Origin: CAYNRE01 sp964399535
Lineage (GTDB): Bacteria; Planctomycetota; Planctomycetia; Pirellulales; CAYNRE01
Direction of reading: 5' to 3'
Length of the DNA: 64,000 bases
Assembly: GCA_964399535.1 (NCBI GenBank)
Contig: CAYNRE010000046.1
Span: forward strand, 165,691 to 229,690
Shown here: positions 51,270 through 58,296 of the stretch, one piece after another
Layout of the letters: every line of letters starts with the position of its first letter
Position numbering within the stretch: position 1 is the stretch's first letter
Notes under the pieces: model-generated
The model's database searches: none
The model's input: the letters and a program-made list of their open reading frames with translations, nothing else
Told to the model about the DNA's origin: nothing
Made by a program: the position numbers and the translations under genes

Positions 51270-51928
51270 CCTGGCCCCCCTGCCCTGCCCCGCCGCCTGG
51301 CGCCACCTGGATCTATCTGGTGCGCCACGGTGCCACCGAAAACAACGAGGCGCACCCCCCGCGGATCCAAGGCCGAAAAAGCGATCCGCCCCTGTCGGCG
51401 ACGGGCCAAGCGCAGGCGGCCGCGCTGGGGCGGCTGTTGGCCAGCGCCCCCTTGGCCGCCGTATACAGCAGCCCCCTGCTCCGCGCTCGGCAAACGGCGG
51501 CTCCGCTCGCCGCGGCGCTGGGCCTGAGCGTGAACGAGGTGCCCGAGCTTACCGAGTGCGACGTGGGCCAATGGGAAGGCCGCACCTGGGAAGACGTCGC
51601 CGCTGGCGACGGCGATGCCTATCGCCGGTTTCGCGAGGATCCGGCCGTGCACCCCTATCGCGGCGGAGAGAATCTGGCCCAGGTGCTCGACCGCGTGGCG
51701 CCCGCCATGCGAGAACTCATTGGCCGCCACCCGGGCCAATCGCTGGCCGTGGTGGCCCACAACATCGTGAACCGGGTCTGGCTGGCCGAGCTGCTCGATG
51801 TGCCGCTGTCGCGCTGCCGCGACGTGCTCGTGCAGCACAACGGCGGTGTGAGCGTGATCGAGGCCCGCCCGGCGCGAGCCAAGGTGTTGGTGCTCAACGC
51901 CAGCTTTCACCTGGACCACTGGCAGTAA
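51266..51928 (+). CDS. histidine phosphatase (phosphoglycerate mutase-like)
   Basis: 220 aa. The phospho-histidine motif WIYLVRHGATENNE, PLSATGQAQAAALGRLLA, SSPLLRARQTAAPLAAALG, the acidic ECDVGQWEGRTWEDV and the second His in LAVVAHNIVNRVW form a complete active site. Related to CobC/GpmB-type phosphatases; the substrate is unknown. It overlaps pdxA by 4 bp. The first 12 residues (PPCPAPPPG) are encoded by the inverted doubled G-rich motif. Confidence 0.92.
   Translation: MTWPPCPAPPPGATWIYLVRHGATENNEAHPPRIQGRKSDPPLSATGQAQAAALGRLLASAPLAAVYSSPLLRARQTAAPLAAALGLSVNEVPELTECDVGQWEGRTWEDVAAGDGDAYRRFREDPAVHPYRGGENLAQVLDRVAPAMRELIGRHPGQSLAVVAHNIVNRVWLAELLDVPLSRCRDVLVQHNGGVSVIEARPARAKVLVLNASFHLDHWQ
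51276..51290 (-). repeat. tandem G-rich motif, inverted (CCCTGCCC doubled)
   Basis: CCCTGCCC at 51278-51285 and 51283-51290, i.e. GGGCAGGG on the minus strand, the orientation opposite to the copies left of 46 kb. Confidence 0.7.
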
Positions 51929-51955
51929 GAAGCCTCGGCCGGCGCACGGCAGGGG

Positions 51956-52996
51956 TTAGCGCGCCGCCACGGTTTCGCGGCGAGCGCTGGCCCGGGCCGC
52001 GGGGGGCTCGGCCGCGGGGCTGGAAGCCGCCCCGGCATTGGCGGAAACGGCGCCGGCCACGCGAGCTACCAGCGGGTCGACCAAGCGGCGCAGCACCCAG
52101 GGTTCGACAAACGCCAGGTTGGCGATGAGCATCGCCAGCCCGAAGGTAATCATGCCCATGCAAAAGGCGATTCCCAGGTGTAGCGGCACGGCCAGGGCAA
52201 GCATGATCGGCCGGGTGAGCCGGGGCCAGACCAAGGCCGAGTACGAGATTTCCCAAGCCAGCGTGGTCAGCGTCAACACATTGATGATGAGCGGGTAGTG
52301 CACCAGGAAGACCACGTCGAGCGACTGGTATTCCAGGTTGGCGATGGCGCCCCAGAGGGCCGTTCCGGCCCACCAGTTGGGGCCCGCCAACTTCGACAAG
52401 CCCGCAAACAGGTAGATCACGCAGAGGTGGGTTTGCATCAGGCGAATGGCGATGTTGGCCCCGATCGTCGGCGCGGCCGGCCCGGGGCGCCAGTCGGGGC
52501 GCCGAGACAAGCGTAGCCGATCGAGCGAATAGGCGTCGCCGGCGGGGCCCACCATCAGGTACAGCGCGAGCATGGCGTTTACCTGGTCGAGCCCGAACAG
52601 CGCTCCCGGCGCTCGATTGACATACGAGATCGTCGCCACGGCGGTGAGCACGGCGCTGACGCGGGTGAACAGCCCCAGCGTCAGGCAAAGCATGGCTACC
52701 AGCGCCGCCACGTGGGCGGCCAGAATTGCTCCGGGGGATTTCAGTAGCCAGAAATAGCTCCAGGCGTATCCGCCCCCTTGAAAGCTTTCCACGGCCGCGG
52801 TGCTGAGCCAACCTTCGTCGGTGAAGAAATCGTTCAGCCCCTGGGTCCACACCAGATGGGTGTAGAGCAACATGGCCCCGCCCAGAATGCGGACCATCCC
52901 CAGCGTGGCCGGGTCGGCCGGAGTGAACCAGAAGCGGTTCCACCCCTGGGCGGTGCCGGTGGCCAGTTCGCGCAGATAGTCGGTAACCAGTTTCAT
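51956..52996 (-). CDS. HTTM-domain membrane protein (vitamin K-dependent carboxylase-like)
   Basis: 346 aa with about eight membrane helices. It starts WNRFWFTPADPATLGMVRIL and continues with GLNDFFTDEGWLS, RVSAVLTAVATISYVNRAPG, GLDQVNAMLALYLMVGPAGD, LMQTHLCVIYLFAGLSKLAG and NWWAGTALW, the HTTM pattern shared with vertebrate gamma-glutamyl carboxylase. The bacterial role is unknown. The last 45 residues are an Ala-rich low-complexity tail. Its start overlaps the stop of the partner gene by 4 bp. Confidence 0.9.
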   Translation of the reverse strand: MKLVTDYLRELATGTAQGWNRFWFTPADPATLGMVRILGGAMLLYTHLVWTQGLNDFFTDEGWLSTAAVESFQGGGYAWSYFWLLKSPGAILAAHVAALVAMLCLTLGLFTRVSAVLTAVATISYVNRAPGALFGLDQVNAMLALYLMVGPAGDAYSLDRLRLSRRPDWRPGPAAPTIGANIAIRLMQTHLCVIYLFAGLSKLAGPNWWAGTALWGAIANLEYQSLDVVFLVHYPLIINVLTLTTLAWEISYSALVWPRLTRPIMLALAVPLHLGIAFCMGMITFGLAMLIANLAFVEPWVLRRLVDPLVARVAGAVSANAGAASSPAAEPPAARASARRETVAAR

Positions 52997-53601
52997 CGCC
53001 GCGGAGGCACCGACTCCAGGTCGGTCGCTAGGGTGAAGGTGCCCAGGTCGCGCTCTTGATACAAGCTGGGGTCATCCAGCTTCATCCCCTTGAGCACCTG
53101 GTTGGGGTCGGGGAACACATGCCGCCGCAGCTTCAGGCTCACGCTCGCGGCCTGGTGCTTGCGCAGCAGGTGGCGGGCGTAGCTGCGGGCATAGGTTTTG
53201 GCCACGCTGGGCCGGTAAGCATCGAGCGAGTTGACGAACTCGGTGAGCATGAAATGGCGGTGGTAATACAACCGCGGCCAGTGCTGCTTCAAGTCGGGAA
53301 ATACGCCCGATCGCTGGCTTCCATCGGGCATGGTCAGCTCGTAGCGAATCAGGTGGCTAGGCCCCGGCTCGGGGGCGAAGAAGCGGTAGCCGTGATCCAG
53401 GAACGTGGCCTGGATATAGGGCTGCAGTGTTTCCCAAGCCAAACCGGCCAGGCGCGACGAGGGCTCGACGGCCAAGGGGGGAACCACCACGGCCAACAGA
53501 TGCACTGCCAGCGCGGCGGAAATGGCTCGCCGCAGCCAGGGGTGTAGCGCCGGGGCCGGGGGCGGTGAACGGCGTTCGGTTTGGTGGGTAGGGCTAGGCA
53601 T
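52993..53601 (-). CDS. single-pass membrane partner of the HTTM protein
   Basis: 202 aa. After a Pro-rich N-terminus there is one membrane segment (about residues 30-50, AISAALAVHLLAVVVPPLAV), then an extracytoplasmic domain: QPYIQATFLDHGYRFFAPEP, YELTMPDGSQRSGVFPDLKQ, HWPRLYYHRHFMLTEFVNSL and YARSYARHLLRKHQAASVSL. I know no named domain. The 4-bp overlap with the HTTM gene argues for a stable complex or coupled function. Start uncertain: ATG at 53601 or GTG at 53649. Confidence 0.8.
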   Translation of the reverse strand: MPSPTHQTERRSPPPAPALHPWLRRAISAALAVHLLAVVVPPLAVEPSSRLAGLAWETLQPYIQATFLDHGYRFFAPEPGPSHLIRYELTMPDGSQRSGVFPDLKQHWPRLYYHRHFMLTEFVNSLDAYRPSVAKTYARSYARHLLRKHQAASVSLKLRRHVFPDPNQVLKGMKLDDPSLYQERDLGTFTLATDLESVPPRR

Positions 53602-53684
53602 AGCAGGCTCGCCAGTTTGGGTTATCGGCGCCTTACGGGCTCTGGCCACTCAAATCCGCCGTCGGGTTACCTCCAGTCGGGGAA

Positions 53685-53724
53685 AAGACAAACCCTCGCA
53701 CGGATCGTGATCCGTGCGAGGGTT
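53685..53724 (-). terminator. rho-independent terminator of the TIGR03000 gene
   Basis: A perfect 16-bp stem (53691-53706 with 53709-53724) and a 2-nt nominal loop, followed on the minus strand by TTGTCTTTTCC. It lies about 125 nt after the stop codon at 53849. Confidence 0.75.
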
Positions 53725-53848
53725 GTAGAGGTCTTAGCGATCCGTGCTGGCAGTGTGCGATGCGGTCACAACCGCGCGCCTCGCTCAGGCCGAAATCCCT
53801 GCCGGCCGTGGTGGCCGGCCGAAGATTCTGGCCGCGAGCCGCAACTGG

Positions 53849-54901
53849 CTACCGGCTGACTTGAGCGATCGAAGCGGTGTCGAATTCGACATTCAGCTCG
53901 GTCGTCTCGCCCGCCGCGAGCGAAATCTTCTGCTCCTTGGTCAGGGTCTGGCCGTCCTGCTCCAGTTCGACCCGAACCGTGTAATCAGCCCAGTTCTGGC
54001 CATTGGGCAGCCGAGTGGTGCTGAACTGACGGACCGTGCCGGTCGACTGGGTCTCGTGGCCTGCCAGGAATACCTTGGCGTTGGCCGGAACCCGCAGCAG
54101 CAGCGTGGTGCGGCTGTCGGCCGGGGTGTTGGCCACGTTCTCTTCGGAAGTGGTGCCGGCCGAGAAATCGAAGCTCAGGTCGGCCGCCTGGCCACCCACG
54201 AGCTTGACCACCTTGGTCTCGGTCAGCGTCTTGCCATCGCGCTCCACCTCGGCCCGCACCTCGTACGAGTAGCTGTAGCCGGGCTCCAGTCCGCGCGAGA
54301 CGAATCGCCGCATCGCGCCGGTGCTGGTGGTTTCATGGCCGTTGACGAACACGCGGGCTTCGGTCGGAACTTCGACTTCCAGGGCCACGCTGTCGTCGCT
54401 GGGGGCTACGATCCCGGCGCCTTCGGCAGCCGGAGCCGCGGCATCACCCTCGGCCGGAGGAGAGGTCTCGTGCTCCATCACCTCGCCGCCCGACGAGCCG
54501 TGCGAGCCACCCCAGCTACCGCCGCTCGAGCCACCGCTCGAACCGCCGCTGGAGCCCCACGAGCCGCCCGAGCTTCCGCCGCTGGAGTGCCAAGTAACGT
54601 AGCCACCGCTGGAGCCGCCGCTGGAGCCCCACGAGCCGCCCGAGCTGCCGTGGTGATGGCGGTGCCAGCGACGGTGGTGCCAACCACCCGAGCTGCCCCA
54701 CGACCCCCCCGAGCTACCCCAAGAGCCGCCCGAGCTACCCCATGAGCCGCCCGAGCTGCCGCCCGAGCTACCCCACGAGCCGCCCGAGCTACCGCCCGAG
54801 CTGCCCCACCAAAACGCATTCGCCTGCGGCAGATCGACCGCCACAGTGGCGATCAGCACGATCGCCCCAGCCATCAGTTTCTTCGTAGCTTGTGCCAACA
54901 T
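53849..54901 (-). CDS. secreted Gly/Ser/Trp-rich protein with two TIGR03000 domains
   Basis: 350 aa. A signal peptide (LMAGAIVLIATVAVDLPQANA) is followed by about 110 residues made of SSGGSWG/SSGG repeats with a His-rich island (HHRRWHRHHHG), then two TIGR03000 beta-sandwich modules of about 75 residues: EVEVPTEARVFVNGHETTST and LRVPANAKVFLAGHETQSTG start them. TIGR03000 is planctomycete-specific. The design suggests a flexible, sticky surface spacer carrying two folded heads. The ATG at 54901 (GGGAG upstream) fits the signal peptide; the frame runs on in the AT-rich leader to 55096. Confidence 0.9.
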   Translation of the reverse strand: MLAQATKKLMAGAIVLIATVAVDLPQANAFWWGSSGGSSGGSWGSSGGSSGGSWGSSGGSWGSSGGSWGSSGGWHHRRWHRHHHGSSGGSWGSSGGSSGGYVTWHSSGGSSGGSWGSSGGSSGGSSGGSWGGSHGSSGGEVMEHETSPPAEGDAAAPAAEGAGIVAPSDDSVALEVEVPTEARVFVNGHETTSTGAMRRFVSRGLEPGYSYSYEVRAEVERDGKTLTETKVVKLVGGQAADLSFDFSAGTTSEENVANTPADSRTTLLLRVPANAKVFLAGHETQSTGTVRQFSTTRLPNGQNWADYTVRVELEQDGQTLTKEQKISLAAGETTELNVEFDTASIAQVSR

Positions 54902-55477
54902 CGTCTTCACTGCTCCCTCTGGGCAAACAGAAGAAATTAAGGCGGTCATCCCGCAGAACATACCAACAGTAGATCGTAGTTCAAGAAAGCTACGTAGTTT
55001 TTCCGGATCATCGAAGTTGGAAAAAATACATAGTCTGTACTTCCTGAAAACGGTCGTCCGGGACGACACATCCAAGGTAATCAGCAGACTTTGCACATGC
55101 TACCCAGACCTCCTAATTGACTCAAACAGAATCGGTTTTGGCCCAGAAATCGCAGGTACGAACCGCGCTCGGCCAAGGCGCTGGCTGCAGGACTGGCCCA
55201 CGTTCCGCTCGACTTCCACCTCTCACCGGATTCGGCCTCCTATCAAACAACCCCCCATCGGTAGGGTTATGAGGGGTGTCGAGTGGGGGCCGCTGGGATT
55301 GGGATTGTCGGGGGGCTAGGGCGATCGCCAGGTTATTGAGCTCGGGGCACGGCCGGATGGCAACTCGCTCGCAATGGCTCGTTTCCGTCTCCGCCGTTAG
55401 ACTGCCGGTCGACCCGATTTCCAGGCCGAAATGGCGCTCGGTCGGCGGCCTGTCCCCGGAAACGCACCGAGGCGAAG
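54902..55477. other. 576-bp gap with AT-rich leader of the TIGR03000 gene
   Basis: About 54930-55145 is clearly AT-richer than the window. It contains GTCGTC-CGG-GACGAC (55052-55066), and on the minus strand an AGGAGG followed by a five-codon reading frame MCKVC-stop (55098-55081). The rest, to 55477, is ordinary sequence upstream of the SEDS gene; no gene seen. Confidence 0.55.
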
Positions 55478-56665
55478 ATGGATTTTCGCCAAATAACCCG
55501 CCGGATGCCCTGGGCTACCGTGGCCGCGGCCATCGCCCTGGTGGTCTGGGGCCATGTGGCAATTGCCCGGGCCGAAGAGTTGGGGGCGGCGCCGGCGACC
55601 ATGTCGCGCCGGCACCTGGTTTGGTTGGGTTTGGCCGCGGTGCTGGCCCCGGCGGGGTTGGCGATTTCGTACCGCCGGCTGTGCCAGGGTAGCTACTTAC
55701 TGCTGGCCGTCTGCCTGGCAATGTTGGTCGCCGTGTACGCGACGCAACCGATTAACGGCGCCCGGCGGTGGCTGGCCGTGGGGTCGTTTTCCTTTCAGCC
55801 CTCGGAACTGACGAAGCTGGCCTTTATCGCCTCGCTAGCGCGGTACCTGATGTATCGCGAAAACCACCGGCGGCTGGGGGGACTGCTCTTGCCGCTCCTG
55901 GGCGCGATGGTTCCGGTGTTGCTCGTGCTACGGCAGCCCGACTTGGGGACCGCGCTGGTGTTCCTGCCGGTGCTGGGCGTGCTGCTTTGGACGGCCGGTG
56001 CCCAGGCCAGGCACCTGGCCCTGGTTGGCGTTTGCGGCCTGCTTTTGCTACCGGTGCTGTGGTTCCAAATGTCGGCCGAGCAGCGGTCGCGAATTACGGC
56101 GCTTGCGGAACAGAATCGTCCCGATCAGTTGCCCACGGCCGATGGCTATCACCTGCACCAGGCCAAACAGGTTCGAGCTCTGGGGGGGGCCTGGGGCAGT
56201 TGGTGGCACGGCGAACCGACCGAAGATCGGCTGGCCTACCACCTGCCGGCCGCGGCGACCGACTTCATCTTCGCCGTCGTCGGCGAACGCTGGGGTTTGG
56301 CCGGCAGCCTGGCCATGCTCGGGCTTTACGCGGTGATGATCGGCGGCTTGTTGCAGACAGCCCAGGCGACCCACGACCCGCAGGGACGGCTGCTGGCCGC
56401 GGGCGTGGCCGCGCTCTTTGCCACCGAAGTGCTGATCAATACTGCCATGACCATCGGCCTGGCGCCGATCACGGGGCTTTCGCTGCCGCTGGTCAGCTAC
56501 GGAGGGTCGGGGCTGGTGACCCATGTCCTGGCCCTGGCTCTGGTGGTCAATGTCGCCCTGCGGCCTGGTTACCAACTGCACGGCGAGCCGTTTCGGTTTG
56601 CCGATCGATCGGCGCCCCACGGCGGCATCCCGACGGCTCCCTGGCGGTTTTCGGGCTCGCCATAA
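55478..56665 (+). CDS. SEDS-family protein (RodA/FtsW/SpoVE)
   Basis: 395 aa with about ten membrane helices. The SEDS blocks are all present: NGARRWLAVGSFSFQPSELT, KLAFIASLARYL, RQPDLGTALVFLPVL (catalytic-loop Asp region), LPAAATDFIFAVVGERWGLA and ITGLSLPLVSYGGSGL. SEDS proteins are peptidoglycan glycosyltransferases that work with class B penicillin-binding proteins; none is adjacent here. The sequence resembles RodA more than FtsW in its central loop. The ATG has a GAGG about 9 nt upstream. It converges on the methyltransferase gene. Confidence 0.92.
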   Translation: MDFRQITRRMPWATVAAAIALVVWGHVAIARAEELGAAPATMSRRHLVWLGLAAVLAPAGLAISYRRLCQGSYLLLAVCLAMLVAVYATQPINGARRWLAVGSFSFQPSELTKLAFIASLARYLMYRENHRRLGGLLLPLLGAMVPVLLVLRQPDLGTALVFLPVLGVLLWTAGAQARHLALVGVCGLLLLPVLWFQMSAEQRSRITALAEQNRPDQLPTADGYHLHQAKQVRALGGAWGSWWHGEPTEDRLAYHLPAAATDFIFAVVGERWGLAGSLAMLGLYAVMIGGLLQTAQATHDPQGRLLAAGVAALFATEVLINTAMTIGLAPITGLSLPLVSYGGSGLVTHVLALALVVNVALRPGYQLHGEPFRFADRSAPHGGIPTAPWRFSGSP

Positions 56666-56741
56666 CGGCAACGGGGCGAAGCGCGCGGGCCGGCTTCGCG
56701 GTTCGGTTACCCCACCGCGCCGCCGCCGGCATGGCCGGAGG

Positions 56742-57983
56742 CTATTTTCCGCCGCGCCGCTCGACGATCTCGAGCTTGACGTCGTCGATCGCAAGTTCGC
56801 CCACCGCGCCCAACAGCCCGACCCGGGCAATCACTTCCCGGGTCCCCTGTGGAACACGCAGGGTGCGGGAATAGCGTTCCCAGTCGAAGGTGCCGCGCCA
56901 GGGGCCCAGCCCGTCGTCGGCCAGCGTGGCGCGGTTGTCGCTGTAGAACGAAAGGGCCAGCACCGGCAATTGGTCGGCAGCGGCCCCGGGTCGCACGTTC
57001 TTGGCCCGAACCCAGGCCGAGAGCCGGATCGTGGCGATGACCCTTCCGTCGAGGGCCATGCCCTGCAAACACTGTGCCCCCCGGCCGGGCTGACTATTGG
57101 TGAAGAGGGCGTAGTGCAGGCCCTCGCGCGGGGCGTCGTCGCGCACGGCGACCTGTCGCTGATAATGCCAGCCGACGAACGGTTCGGGCCGGTCGGCCTG
57201 GTAGATTTCCTCGAAGCCGCCGTTGTAAAAGCCGGGGTTCTCGGGGTCGGGTAGAATGTTGCGGCGATCTTCGGCCGCCCCGGTCATGGGAACGAACAGG
57301 GTGGGTAGCAGCGCCTCGCGCTCCAACTGGCCATCCTTCTTGCGAAAGCGATACAGCGTTTGCTTGTAGCGCTCGCCCAGCGGAATGACCATCAGCCCTC
57401 CCTCGCGCAGTTGTTCGACCAGCTTGGGGGGCACATTCTCGGGTGAACAGGTGACGATGATCTTGTCGAAGGGGGCTTTCTCGGGCCAACCGGCGAAGCC
57501 GTCGCCCACTTGGGTAAACACGTTGGTGTACTTGAGCCGCTTGAGCACTCGGGCGGCGCTGCGGCCTAACTCGGGCACGATTTCGATCGAGTACACCTCG
57601 GCCACGAGCGGGCTGAGCACGGCCGCCTGGTAGCCGCTACCGGTGCCGATTTCGAGCACCCGGTCGGTGGGCTGCGGCTCGAGCGATTGGGTCATATAGG
57701 CCACGACAAAGGGGGGCGAAATCGTTTGCTTGTCGCCGATCGGTAACGCCATGTCCCAGTAGGATTGGTCGCGCAGCGCCAGCGGCACGAACTCGTGACG
57801 GTGCGTTTTGCGCATTGCCTCGAGGACGCGCTCGTCGGTGATTCCGGCTGCCGCGATTTCGCGCTCGACCATTTGCTCGCGGAGGCGATCGAAATCGAGC
57901 CGCTGTGCCAGGGCGGGTTGGGCGAGCTGCGCGGCCAGCAGCAGCGCCGCGCCCACGGTTGAAAACTGGCCGGCCAGTGGCAT
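56742..57983 (-). CDS. pcm: exported protein-L-isoaspartate O-methyltransferase with C-terminal beta-sandwich
   Basis: 413 aa, almost twice the usual length. A signal peptide (FSTVGAALLLAAQLAQPALA) precedes a full PCMT domain (about residues 28-240): MVEREIAAAGITDERVLEAM, FVPLALRDQSYWDMALPIGD, TISPPFVVAYMTQSLEP, the SAM motif VLEIGTGSGYQAAVL, and FDKIIVTCSPENVPPKLVEQ. The C-terminal 150 residues (NPGFYNGGFEE, ATIRLSAWVRAKNV, ELAIDDVKLEIVE) look like a carbohydrate-binding-type jelly roll. PCMT methylates isoaspartyl residues for repair; how S-adenosylmethionine would be available outside the cytoplasm is an open question. Confidence 0.9.
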   Translation of the reverse strand: MPLAGQFSTVGAALLLAAQLAQPALAQRLDFDRLREQMVEREIAAAGITDERVLEAMRKTHRHEFVPLALRDQSYWDMALPIGDKQTISPPFVVAYMTQSLEPQPTDRVLEIGTGSGYQAAVLSPLVAEVYSIEIVPELGRSAARVLKRLKYTNVFTQVGDGFAGWPEKAPFDKIIVTCSPENVPPKLVEQLREGGLMVIPLGERYKQTLYRFRKKDGQLEREALLPTLFVPMTGAAEDRRNILPDPENPGFYNGGFEEIYQADRPEPFVGWHYQRQVAVRDDAPREGLHYALFTNSQPGRGAQCLQGMALDGRVIATIRLSAWVRAKNVRPGAAADQLPVLALSFYSDNRATLADDGLGPWRGTFDWERYSRTLRVPQGTREVIARVGLLGAVGELAIDDVKLEIVERRGGK

Positions 57984-58296
57984 GGCATCGGGCTCCGCGG
58001 GAAAAAGTGCCAGGGCGGTGGTCCCCCGCCAGGGTGTGTTGCCCGGCCGGGCTCGGCGAGGGGCCGCGGATCGGGTCGGCTCGACAAGCCCTTGCCCGGC
58101 TTTCTACACTCAAGGTCGCCTGGCGACCAACCCCAGACCCGTCAGACGGCCAGGCCCGTCGGTCGGCAAGGCCCGTCAGGCGGCAAGGCCCGTCAGGCGG
58201 TTGGTCGGTCGGCGGCGGCCGCACGGGATTCGCCCGCCGATTGCCCCACCGGCAAAGGAATCGCTCCGCCCCCGTAACCTTGGGAAGGCGTCTGTC
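57984..58296. other. divergent gap with tandem repeat
   Basis: Between the pcm-like and radical SAM genes; contains the 17-bp tandem repeat at 58133-58200 and the radical SAM ribosome binding site (GGGAAGG, 58282-58288). Confidence 0.6.
58133..58200. repeat. 17-bp tandem repeat, four copies
   Basis: Units at 58133, 58150, 58167 and 58184; the last two are identical (CAAGGCCCGTCAGGCGG) and the first two differ at a few positions. About 100 bp upstream of the radical SAM gene. Confidence 0.9.

Noticed and set aside
58133..58200. 17-bp repeats as a CRISPR array
   Set aside because: The units are directly adjacent with no spacers, and no cas genes are present.
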